A stretch of DNA of 7,677 bases from Methanosphaera sp. rholeuAM130 (GTDB taxonomy: Archaea; Methanobacteriota; Methanobacteria; Methanobacteriales; Methanobacteriaceae), in assembly GCA_003266065.1 (NCBI GenBank), contig MUZY01000132.1:7024-14700 (forward strand), in the 5' to 3' direction. The notes beneath the pieces are model-generated. The model made no database searches. It saw only the letters and a list, made by a program, of their open reading frames with translations, and was not told where the DNA came from. Within the stretch, counting starts at the first letter, position 1; every line of letters begins with the position of its first letter. The translations under genes and the position numbers were made by a program. Below, piece after piece: positions 1-6,197 of this stretch.

Positions 1-35
1 AAAAAAAAGATTCAGAAGATTATATTAAATCTTCT
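1..35 (-). terminator. Hairpin plus T8 terminator of the PadR/ABC/PQQ operon
   Basis: A perfect 8-bp inverted repeat (AGAAGATT at 14-21, AATCTTCT at 28-35) encloses a 6-nt loop. On the minus strand it is followed, after GAATC, by eight T residues at 8-1. It lies about 20 nt past the stop codon of the propeller gene, the last gene of the leftward operon. Archaeal RNA polymerase stops mainly at T-runs, so the T8 tract is probably the active part and the stem may help or protect the RNA end. Confidence 0.7.
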
Positions 36-54
36 TAACATAAAAACAGCATAT

Positions 55-1293
55 TTATTTTTTTCTGTGATTATACAATATCTTTGTTCCAACGGCCACG
101 GCAACTAATGCAGCCAAAGCTGCAATGATATAATATGTATATACGCTTGTCGGACCAAGTTTTTGATCAGTGTTCAAGGAATATACATTACCATCCTCCG
201 ATACTGCAAATAACGATCCGCCACTACTGATGAGTGAAGAGGATATTGGACTGGCAATTTCACCGACATAACCCGGATTATAAGACCATACTTCATTTCC
301 TGTAAACTTATTTAACATTACAACCTGCCCGGAAGACGTTCCAACAGCTATGTTATTACCGAATAGTGTTGGAGTAGCCGTTATTTGATTAGCTATTTTT
401 TTATCCCACTTTTTAAGTCCATCACGTAAATCCAATGCAAACAATTTACCCTTTTGTGTTGCGACATATAATGTTGACTGTCTGTGATCGATTACAATGG
501 ATGAAGAAACCTTCGATTCCGCATTATATGTCCAAACTTCAGAACCATCTTCCATATCCAATGCATAGACCTGATTATCATCGGATGCCACGTAAACCTT
601 ATCGTCATAAACCGCCGGTGAAGAACGGATGTTGTCACCCGCCGTAAAACTCCACTTCAATGATCCGTCATTTACATCGATGGCATATAACTTATCGTCA
701 TCAGAACCAACATACAATACATCATCAACTACAGCAGGCGATGACCTTACGCTGTCATTTGTTTTAAACTTCCAAGTTTCATTTCCATCATCCCTATCAA
801 TAGCATATATGCTTCCATCATCAGCCCCTACATATACATTATTTTCATCGACGGCCGGAGAGGACTTTATGGAAGAACCCGTTTTATACTTCCAATTATT
901 AGATCCGTCATGGATATTATATGAGCAGACATAACCGTTATCCGATGCCACATAAATAGTATCTCCATATATTGCGGGAGTAGATTCTATTGAACCATGA
1001 ATGTCATAATTCCAACATTCATCACCATCCTGTGCATCCAATGCCTTGACGGAACCGTTCATTGTTGATATTATTAATTTGTCATCATATAATATCGGTG
1101 AAGCCAGCACCTTACTATCCACATTTGACGTCCATGTTTGTGTCGAAAATGACGTGTCTTGTATTATATAACCCGTGTGTCTTGGATTGTTTTGATACAT
1201 GACCCAGTCTGAAGCCGATAGACAATTAAACGAACTTATCAATATACAAAACAATAATAGAATTATTGTTAATTTCTTAACGTTATTTTTCAT
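55..1293 (-). CDS. Secreted, membrane-anchored PQQ-repeat beta-propeller protein
   Basis: This 412-residue protein is predicted to sit on the outer face of the cell membrane. It has a signal peptide: a basic n-region (MKNNVKK), a hydrophobic core at residues 8-25, and a likely cleavage after LSA at about 27. A start segment with W30 and the P-R-H-T-G-Y motif follows, then eight repeats of about 40 residues of the form SPAV-x-DDxVYVGSDDG-x-xYAID-x-xDG-x-xxWxF. The C-terminus has one membrane helix (about 387-402) and a basic tail (NHRKK). Eight such repeats fit the eight-bladed BamB/PQQ-like propeller fold. Several blades carry acidic D-x-x-DG turns, which might bind calcium. The family name does not imply PQQ cofactor: no quinoprotein catalytic residues were recognised, so a binding or scaffold role is more likely. 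It is the last gene of the PadR/ABC operon, 12 nt after the permease stop, which suggests a job linked to the transporter. The ligand is unknown. Confidence 0.88.
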   Translation of the reverse strand: MKNNVKKLTIILLLFCILISSFNCLSASDWVMYQNNPRHTGYIIQDTSFSTQTWTSNVDSKVLASPILYDDKLIISTMNGSVKALDAQDGDECWNYDIHGSIESTPAIYGDTIYVASDNGYVCSYNIHDGSNNWKYKTGSSIKSSPAVDENNVYVGADDGSIYAIDRDDGNETWKFKTNDSVRSSPAVVDDVLYVGSDDDKLYAIDVNDGSLKWSFTAGDNIRSSPAVYDDKVYVASDDNQVYALDMEDGSEVWTYNAESKVSSSIVIDHRQSTLYVATQKGKLFALDLRDGLKKWDKKIANQITATPTLFGNNIAVGTSSGQVVMLNKFTGNEVWSYNPGYVGEIASPISSSLISSGGSLFAVSEDGNVYSLNTDQKLGPTSVYTYYIIAALAALVAVAVGTKILYNHRKK

Positions 1294-1300
1294 TCAAAAA

Positions 1301-1307
1301 ACCTCCT
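1301..1307 (-). promoter_or_regulatory. Strong Shine-Dalgarno site of the propeller gene
   Basis: AGGAGGT lies 7 nt before the ATG at 1293 and fixes that start. The TAG stop codon of the upstream permease (1308-1306) overlaps it as TAGGAGGT, so a ribosome ending on the permease sits on the next gene's binding site. This predicts translational coupling. Confidence 0.85.
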
Positions 1308-2433
1308 AAATATCCCTATTAAATCTCATTACACCTACCGCAAAAAACAGCAGTGTGAATAACAGCAGTATAAGCAGATCAAATGCCACTAACCTAAAAT
1401 TCGCTCCCTGTAACATTACAGCACGCAATGCATCGTTTGCATAGGTTAAAGGTAGGAAATATGCAATTTTCTGAAGTATCCAAGGCATCGTTTCAGTTGG
1501 GAAGAATACTCCACAAATAAACATCATAGGCATCGCTATTGGCAGTATTATCTGAATGTAATCCTCCTGTGTTTTTGCAGTTGCCGAAAACATCATACCA
1601 AATCCTACAAAGCATAATGTGGACATCAATAATACCACAAACAGCAATATTGGATTACCGTTTATAACCACATTAAACAGCAATACAGCGACGACGATTA
1701 ATATGATTGTTTTAATCATTTCACGAATTAACTGTGAGATTATTTTTCCACCTATTACCGTTGATACACTTGTAGGAGTCATGAACAATCTTGCCAGTTC
1801 ACCCCTTTCACGTTCTCCTGCTATTGAATCACCCATCGTCATCATAGCCGACATGGATATCGTCATTGCAAGTACGCCAGGCAGTAGGAAGTCCATGTAT
1901 TTGATGTCACCGTATATCCTATTTACCTGCAATTTGATTGCCTGTGTTGTTTGTGCAAATGGGTTATTGCCCTGAACATTAGCCCCCATCTGCTCCATTT
2001 TTACCTGTTCCGATAAAGACGCAAATACTTTTTGTGTTGTTGGAACCAATGTTTGCGTCGTTAGCTGATCCGAAGAGTCGATATATAATACAACATTCCT
2101 CGAGGAGTTATCTTCAAAGTTGCTTGAGAGTATTATGGCAGCTTTGACCTCCCCCCTGTCAACCATCTGTTTGGCCTTATCGGGATCGTCAAGAATATCC
2201 TTAACATCATAGGTCGTGTCCGATTTGATTGCGTTAATGGCCTGATCGGTTATGTAACCAGATGTTTGTTTTACTATTACCACGGGAGTGTTTTCAACCG
2301 TTCCACCCATTCCCCATCCACATAGTGCAATCATAACTATTGGAAATAGAATTAAGGATGCGAATTGAACCTTATGTCTCCATACAGTTAAGAGATCTTT
2401 TCTAATCATCCATTTAAATTTGTTGAATTCCAT
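1306..2433 (-). CDS. ABC-2 type transporter permease
   Basis: This 375-residue protein is the membrane half of an ABC exporter. A short cytoplasmic amphipathic stretch (MEFNKFKWMIRKDLLTVWRH) leads into TM1 at about 24-42. A large extracytoplasmic domain (about 45-180) follows, then five more hydrophobic segments at about 182-201, 232-253, 258-280, 290-310 and 349-368. Residues 206-220 (GERERGELARLFMTPT) match the conserved cytoplasmic E-R-G loop of the ABC2_membrane family that contacts the ATPase. Layout and length fit the YhhJ/DrrB-like ABC2_membrane_3 group, usually drug, lipid or polymer exporters. The start ATG shares one base with the stop of the ATPase gene (TAATG) and has AAGGAG 8 nt upstream. 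It probably forms a dimer paired with two copies of the neighbouring ATPase. The substrate cannot be told from the sequence. Confidence 0.93.
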   Translation of the reverse strand: MEFNKFKWMIRKDLLTVWRHKVQFASLILFPIVMIALCGWGMGGTVENTPVVIVKQTSGYITDQAINAIKSDTTYDVKDILDDPDKAKQMVDRGEVKAAIILSSNFEDNSSRNVVLYIDSSDQLTTQTLVPTTQKVFASLSEQVKMEQMGANVQGNNPFAQTTQAIKLQVNRIYGDIKYMDFLLPGVLAMTISMSAMMTMGDSIAGERERGELARLFMTPTSVSTVIGGKIISQLIREMIKTIILIVVAVLLFNVVINGNPILLFVVLLMSTLCFVGFGMMFSATAKTQEDYIQIILPIAMPMMFICGVFFPTETMPWILQKIAYFLPLTYANDALRAVMLQGANFRLVAFDLLILLLFTLLFFAVGVMRFNRDI

Positions 2434-3497
2434 TATTTAATCTCCTTTCTTTTTTTAGCAGTTATTGCCACAAAAACATCCTCAAGTGTCGGATCATTTG
2501 TTTTGATAGATGCAATGTTTCCATCATTGGCCAATATTGAAGTTATAACCGCATTGACCGATGTTTCTGAACGTTTAAGATTAATATTTAATCTACCCTC
2601 ACCCATATTAATGACCTGCTTAACCACGTCAAGATTTTCAAGAGCATCAATCATCATTTCATTGATATTGGATACCATTACTGTGACCCACTCATCTTCT
2701 GTCGTCAATGAGGATTTCAATTGATTTATCTCTTCAATATTATCTTCACTGTTTTCTGTTTCCAATTCTCGTATCATCCTTCTTATATATTCATTGTTTT
2801 CTTCCTTATTTTTAAGCAATTGATCTTTTAGTCCCTGCGGTGTGTCATTTGCAACAACTTTTCCTGAATCAATAATATTTATTGTGTCACAGATTTTATC
2901 CACTTCATACATGTCATGCGAACATAATATTATTGAACGCCCTTCCTGATTCAATTGCTCCATTAAATCCCACAGTACCCTTTTTGTTGTGGGGTCAAGA
3001 CCTACCGTCGGTTCGTCAAGAAAGAGAACATCGGGACTATGCACAAGACTTGCAACAACTGATGTTTTCTGTTGCATTCCACCGGACAATTGTTTTACAA
3101 ACTTATCCTGGGCATATTTTATATCGACCAATTCCAGCAGGTCATCGATTTTCTTATCCTTTATCTTTTCGTCAACGTTGTAAAAATCAGCACATAGCTC
3201 TACATTTTCACGTACCGTTAAATCCTTATATAAACTCACTAATTGTGGAACCATTCCTATATGATTTCTGACCTCATTTGCTTGGGATGAAATATCGAAT
3301 CCGGCTACTTTGGCACTTCCACTGGTTTTTGGTATCAGACATGTTAACATTTTAATAGTGGTTGTCTTTCCAGCACCATTTGGCCCCAATATTCCACCGA
3401 TTGTATTTTCTTCAATAAACAAGTTTAAATTATCCACTGCCTTGAAATCATTGTCATATATCTTTACTAAATTATGAGTTTCAATAGCGTATTTCAT
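2433..3497 (-). CDS. ABC transporter ATP-binding protein (exporter type)
   Basis: This 354-residue nucleotide-binding subunit has all the expected motifs: Walker A GPNGAGKT (38-45), Q-loop Gln at 85, signature LSGGM (137-141), Walker B LFLDEP (158-163), D-loop GLDP and switch His at 194. The C-terminal part ends with PTLEDVFVAITAKK, the typical DUF4162-like tail of ABC-2 exporters (CcmA/DrrA type). Between the ATPase core and this tail lies an acidic, charged segment (about 230-265) that looks helical or coiled. Three starts are possible: GTG 3506, ATG 3503 and ATG 3497. The ATG at 3497 is chosen because GGTGA lies at good spacing before it and the resulting N-terminus MKYAIETHNLVKIY is normal for the family. 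The gene overlaps the padR end by 17 nt. It powers the ABC-2 permease encoded next. Confidence 0.93.
   Translation of the reverse strand: MKYAIETHNLVKIYDNDFKAVDNLNLFIEENTIGGILGPNGAGKTTTIKMLTCLIPKTSGSAKVAGFDISSQANEVRNHIGMVPQLVSLYKDLTVRENVELCADFYNVDEKIKDKKIDDLLELVDIKYAQDKFVKQLSGGMQQKTSVVASLVHSPDVLFLDEPTVGLDPTTKRVLWDLMEQLNQEGRSIILCSHDMYEVDKICDTINIIDSGKVVANDTPQGLKDQLLKNKEENNEYIRRMIRELETENSEDNIEEINQLKSSLTTEDEWVTVMVSNINEMMIDALENLDVVKQVINMGEGRLNINLKRSETSVNAVITSILANDGNIASIKTNDPTLEDVFVAITAKKRKEIK
2442..2447 (-). promoter_or_regulatory. Shine-Dalgarno site of the permease gene
   Basis: AAGGAG lies 8 nt before the ATG at 2433, inside the last codons of the ATPase gene. With the TAATG junction it supports re-initiation by the same ribosome and a matched yield of the two transporter subunits. 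Confidence 0.75.
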
Positions 3498-3927
3498 CCA
3501 CATCACCCTCTTTTAAAGTAAATGTTTTTTCATTAAATAACATATCATCCATGAATGATATCAGATAGTCATTACGTGGTTTGGATTTAATGCACTGTTT
3601 TAATGAGTTTAACATCATTATACCCTCTTGCGTTATTTCATAAACCTTTACCTCATTTTTTCCATTTAATTCTTTTGAACTGGTTATTAATCCATCTTCC
3701 TCCAAGGAATGCAATAACGGGTATATGGTACTTCCGTGTATTGGCTTTCTATTAGAGAATGATGAAATGGATTCGTTAAGTTTAGAAATAATGCCATAAC
3801 CATGAATCTTTTTTTGACTAATAATCCACAATAAAAAGATATTCCTTACACCTTTTAAAAGTGCATTTTCAAAGTTAGAATTATCCTGATAGTTAAAATT
3901 AGATTTTAAAGCCATATCTTTATCCAA
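3481..3927 (-). CDS. PadR family transcriptional regulator
   Basis: This 148-residue winged-helix DNA-binding protein is probably a repressor of its own operon. Residues 21-36 form the first helix. HGYGI (42-46) and H-G-S-T-I-Y-P-L-L-H-S-L-E-x-D-G-L-I (64-81) are the hallmark PadR recognition-helix region. The wing follows with VKVYEIT-x-EG (93-102), and a C-terminal helical part could serve in dimerisation. PadR proteins often sit beside, and repress, multidrug-type ABC transporters, which fits the genes downstream. The start is uncertain. TTG at 3927 is used because GAGAGGGGG lies 9 nt upstream; ATG at 3915 is the alternative and has only a weak GGAT before it. The last codons (Glu-Gly-Asp) hold the Shine-Dalgarno site of the ATPase gene, which starts within this frame. 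Confidence 0.88.
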   Translation of the reverse strand: MDKDMALKSNFNYQDNSNFENALLKGVRNIFLLWIISQKKIHGYGIISKLNESISSFSNRKPIHGSTIYPLLHSLEEDGLITSSKELNGKNEVKVYEITQEGIMMLNSLKQCIKSKPRNDYLISFMDDMLFNEKTFTLKEGDVDEIRY

Positions 3928-3936
3928 AAAAATAAT

Positions 3937-3945
3937 CCCCCTCTC
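3937..3945 (-). promoter_or_regulatory. Shine-Dalgarno-like site deciding the padR start
   Basis: The minus strand reads GAGAGGGGG here, ending 9 nt before TTG 3927 but 21 nt before ATG 3915. The spacing favours the TTG codon. A TTG start would lower translation, as is common for regulators. Confidence 0.5.
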
Positions 3946-3961
3946 AGTAATTAAATAACCA

Positions 3962-3999
3962 TATATATAAAAGAATATATGTATATTATATTATATATA
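3962..3999. promoter_or_regulatory. 38-bp imperfect palindrome, candidate PadR operator
   Basis: The two halves mirror around 3980/3981. Arms TATATATAA (3962-3970) and TTATATATA (3991-3999) match perfectly, as do the inner arms AATATA (3974-3979) and TATATT (3982-3987). In total 16 of 19 pairs match. It lies between the TATA-like elements of padR and its start codon, where a bound dimer would block transcription. The run is nearly all A/T, which raises the chance of an accidental palindrome, but inner and outer arms sharing one centre is notable. Confidence 0.5.
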
Positions 4000-4005
4000 A
4001 AAAAA
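3991..4005 (-). promoter_or_regulatory. TATA-like promoter element of the padR operon
   Basis: On the minus strand TTTTTATATATAATA resembles an archaeal TATA box. A start of transcription about 25 nt downstream would fall near 3970 and give a leader of roughly 40 nt that includes the Shine-Dalgarno site. A second match, CTTTTATATATATGG near 3973-3959, would start transcription too close to that site and is less likely. The outer palindrome arm overlaps this element. Confidence 0.4.
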
Positions 4006-4095
4006 AATATATATAATTTTTCCAATGCAATACTCATGAATATAATGAACAATTAATGCAAAAATCGTTAACTTAACATTATCATATACTTTTAA

Positions 4096-4123
4096 GAATC
4101 CGTTAAACTATTTGAATCCATTA
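4096..4123 (+). repeat. Direct repeat GAATCCRTTA, two copies 18 bp apart
   Basis: GAATCCGTTA starts at 4096 and GAATCCATTA at 4114, with one mismatch in ten. The pair lies just upstream of, and touches, the TATA-like element of the DUF362 gene. Two ordered half-sites about two helical turns apart could be a regulator site, though the motif is short and AT-rich. Confidence 0.3.
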
Positions 4124-4139
4124 TTTAATAAAATGTATT
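4123..4139 (+). promoter_or_regulatory. TATA-like promoter element of the DUF362-moxR operon
   Basis: ATTTAATAAAATG with flanking AT sequence is the best TATA-like match upstream of the plus-strand genes. Transcription would start near 4150, giving a leader of about 45 nt with the AGGAAG site. A weaker alternative is CATATACTTTTAA near 4083-4095. The rest of the 3928-4195 spacer shows no gene or RNA that I recognise. Confidence 0.35.
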
Positions 4140-4195
4140 AATCAGGTTCCCCAATATAGATAATATTGAAAGAACAAAAAAGGAAGCCATATACA

Positions 4196-5305
4196 ATGAC
4201 AAGTAAAGTATTCTTTGCAAGGATTAACGGCGAAAGTGAAGATGAGGAAAACTTCGTTAAACTAGGCAAATTATTTGAAATGTCACAATTTATAAGTAAT
4301 TTAGACGAGAATGACAAGGTTGCCATTAAAACCCATTTTGGTGAGCGAGGGAATACTACTTTCTTAAATCCTGCATATGCAAGAAAAATAGTGGATCTTT
4401 TAGATGAGGCAAATGTCAAAGCATTTCTAACGGATACCAATACGTTATACCATTACTATAGAACAAACAGCGTCGACCATTTGGAGACTGCATATCAGCA
4501 CGGATACAACTATCCTGTAGTGAATGTGCCGGTAATTATCGCCGACGGTTTGAATGGAAACAATGAAGTTGAAGTTGAAATAAATGGAAAACTGTTCAAA
4601 AAAGCCAAAATTGCCGGCGATATCTATGAAAGTGATGCCATGATTGTTTTAAGTCATTTCAAGGGTCATTGCATGTGTGGATTTGGCGGTGCCATTAAAA
4701 ACTTAGCGATGGGATGTGCATCCCGAAACGGCAAAAAAGACCAGCATAAGCTGGTAAGACCCATCATTTCAAAAATAGGGTGTCTTGCATGTAGGGTTTG
4801 TGAACAGATGTGTCCTGAAGAAGCAATTACCGTATCCTCACATGCCATTATAGACTTTGATAAATGTATTGGATGCAATGACTGTATCGACATCTGTCCG
4901 GCTCATGCAATTAAATTAAATCGGTTGAATAGTGATGAATTTTCAAAAGCTCTAGCCGAATATGCCTACGCCAGTATTTTAAACAAAAAATTTAATAAGG
5001 TAGTTTTTATAAACTTTTTAACAAACATTACACCTGACTGTGATTGTAATGCATCCGAACAAAAAAAGATGATGGATGACATAGGAATTTTACTTAGCTA
5101 TGATCCCGTTGCAATTGACAAGGCATCATATGACTTGATTAATAATCAGGACAATAATTTGAATCAAATATTTGACCTGGATTACGTTGCAGGTGAAGAT
5201 AAATTTAAGACGTTGTACAGAAATATTGACTCCACCGTACAACTTAAAGAAGCCCAAAATTTAAGAATGGGAACACAAGACTATAAACTAATAGAGGTAA
5301 TGTGA
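4196..5305 (+). CDS. DUF362 iron-sulfur protein with two [4Fe-4S] clusters
   Basis: This 369-residue cytoplasmic protein combines the DUF362 fold with an internal bacterial-type ferredoxin module. Family landmarks are KTHFGERGNT near the N-terminus, TDTNTLY, HFKGH (ending at His158) followed by GFGGAIKN, and a late CDC motif (Cys282, Cys284) with DIGILLSYDPVAIDKAS. The ferredoxin part has CLACRVCEQMCP (Cys196, 199, 202, 206) and CIGCNDCIDICP (Cys224, 227, 230, 234), enough for two [4Fe-4S] clusters. No reaction is established for this branch; an electron-transfer or maturation role is inferred. ATG 4196 is chosen because AGGAAG (4181-4186) lies 9 nt upstream; a TTG at 4166 would add ten residues without support. 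It is first in an operon with the MoxR ATPase. Cys159 and Cys161 just after HFKGH are extra cysteines of interest. Confidence 0.9.
   Translation: MTSKVFFARINGESEDEENFVKLGKLFEMSQFISNLDENDKVAIKTHFGERGNTTFLNPAYARKIVDLLDEANVKAFLTDTNTLYHYYRTNSVDHLETAYQHGYNYPVVNVPVIIADGLNGNNEVEVEINGKLFKKAKIAGDIYESDAMIVLSHFKGHCMCGFGGAIKNLAMGCASRNGKKDQHKLVRPIISKIGCLACRVCEQMCPEEAITVSSHAIIDFDKCIGCNDCIDICPAHAIKLNRLNSDEFSKALAEYAYASILNKKFNKVVFINFLTNITPDCDCNASEQKKMMDDIGILLSYDPVAIDKASYDLINNQDNNLNQIFDLDYVAGEDKFKTLYRNIDSTVQLKEAQNLRMGTQDYKLIEVM
5294..5298 (+). promoter_or_regulatory. Shine-Dalgarno site of the moxR-like gene
   Basis: GAGGT sits inside the final codons of the DUF362 gene, 11 nt before ATG 5310. Together with the 4-nt gap between the genes it supports co-translation. 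Confidence 0.55.
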
Positions 5306-5309
5306 TAGC

Positions 5310-6152
5310 ATGAAGGAAATTGAAGAAATAAATGACAAATTGGAACAACACAATTATATCTCTAATGATCAAATCAACACAACATTATTTTTAGCGTTTG
5401 CTCTAAAGAAACCTATTTTGATTGAAGGTCCACCGGGTACCGGTAAAACAGAACTTGCAAAGACCATTGCAGAATGTTTCGATAGGGATTTCTTTAGGAT
5501 TCAATGTTATGAAGGAATTACGTTTGAACAGGTTGTTGGGGAATGGAACTATCAGAAACAATTGTTGTATCTGGAGTTGGCAAGGGAAAACAAGGAGGAC
5601 ATGACAATATTTTCAAATGAATTCTTTATACAAAGGCCGTTATTAACGGCATTCAGCAATGAAAAACCGTCTGTCCTGCTTATTGACGAAATCGATAAGG
5701 CCGATGAAGAGCTGGAAAGTTTCTTGTTACAGGCTTTGGGAGAAAAAGAGATAACCGTGAATGATTTGGATACCTTTGAGTTGAAAAATGATTTGATTGT
5801 TGTGTTGACTTCAAATGCTCAGAGATCCCTGCTTGACGAAACCAAAGACAGGTGTTTGTATTTATACATAGATTATCCTGAATACGATAGGGAAATCAGC
5901 ATCATCAATAAGAGAGTACCTCTTGCAGAGGATAATCTGGTAAACGAAATAGTCGACAAAACCCAACGAATCAGAAAATTGGATCTAAGCAAAAAGCCTT
6001 CAATAAGAGCTACCGTTGACTGGGTGGAATCATTAATTGCATTAAATCAAATTCCTCCGACGAGAGAAGCACTTGAAAATACGTTGAACGTGATTGCTAA
6101 GAATGAGGATGACAAGGAAAAAATTATTAATGAAGTTTTAAATAGAATATAA
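5310..6152 (+). CDS. MoxR-type AAA+ ATPase
   Basis: This 280-residue ATPase has the short MoxR layout. It shows Walker A GPPGTGKT (40-47), Walker B VLLIDEID (122-129), sensor 1 TSN (167-169) and Arg181 within DRCLYLYIDYPEYDRE, a stretch highly typical of MoxR proteins (usual form RRC-hyd-YHWIDYP). The C-terminal helical lid covers about 205-280. MoxR ATPases act as hexameric chaperones that remodel a partner, often to insert a metal cofactor. The partner is commonly a von Willebrand A protein encoded next door, but none is adjacent here. The gene starts 4 nt after the DUF362 stop, so the iron-sulfur protein is the most obvious candidate client. CoxD, a MoxR-like ATPase in metallocluster assembly, is a precedent for the idea and not evidence of it. 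Confidence 0.9.
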   Translation: MKEIEEINDKLEQHNYISNDQINTTLFLAFALKKPILIEGPPGTGKTELAKTIAECFDRDFFRIQCYEGITFEQVVGEWNYQKQLLYLELARENKEDMTIFSNEFFIQRPLLTAFSNEKPSVLLIDEIDKADEELESFLLQALGEKEITVNDLDTFELKNDLIVVLTSNAQRSLLDETKDRCLYLYIDYPEYDREISIINKRVPLAEDNLVNEIVDKTQRIRKLDLSKKPSIRATVDWVESLIALNQIPPTREALENTLNVIAKNEDDKEKIINEVLNRI

Positions 6153-6172
6153 TCCATATTCTATCCTTTTTT
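6142..6172 (+). terminator. Hairpin plus T6 terminator after the moxR-like gene
   Basis: A perfect 9-bp inverted repeat (ATAGAATAT at 6142-6150, ATATTCTAT at 6156-6164) has a 5-nt loop and is followed by CC and six T residues (6167-6172). The stem overlaps the last codons and stop. A second run of eight T lies at 6184-6191 and may be a backup stop. The hairpin can also form in RNA from the convergent HAD gene, but only a short T-run follows it on that strand. Confidence 0.65.
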
Positions 6173-6197
6173 CAAATCGGATATTTTTTTTGATTTG
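6173..6197 (-). other. Small inverted repeat at the end of the HAD gene
   Basis: CAAATC (6173-6178) pairs with GATTTG (6192-6197) around a 13-nt loop, directly after the HAD stop codon. On the minus strand it is followed by A residues and not T, so it is not a classic intrinsic terminator. It could cap the 3' end of the HAD transcript in the 45-nt convergent spacer. Confidence 0.3.

Noticed and set aside
629..934. Plus-strand open frame of about 100 codons inside the propeller gene
   Set aside because: It is antisense to a clear repeat protein, its low-complexity Ser/Thr/Pro content mirrors the Asp/Gly repeats, and it has no ribosome site.
200..1130. Regular about 120-bp repeat units that could suggest a CRISPR array or satellite
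   Set aside because: The units are in frame, diverged in sequence, and encode propeller blades; no short identical repeats with unique spacers exist.
55..1293. Quinoprotein dehydrogenase using PQQ
   Set aside because: The protein is shorter than such enzymes, no catalytic Asp/Glu pair or disulfide ring was recognised, and the repeat type is shared by many non-enzymatic propellers.
2882..3271. Plus-strand open frame of about 129 codons opposite the ATPase gene
   Set aside because: The minus strand encodes conserved ABC motifs here, and the antisense product has no recognisable domain.
3498..3506. GTG 3506 or ATG 3503 as the start of the ATPase gene
   Set aside because: They would overlap the GGTGA site itself; ATG 3497 has proper spacing and a normal N-terminus.
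3955..4020. Replication origin, suggested by the very AT-rich stretch
   Set aside because: No Orc1/Cdc6 gene or G-rich origin boxes are nearby; a promoter/operator explains the position better.
4138..4440. Minus-strand open frame at the start of the DUF362 gene
   Set aside because: It overlaps conserved DUF362 motifs and the promoter region, and lacks family features.
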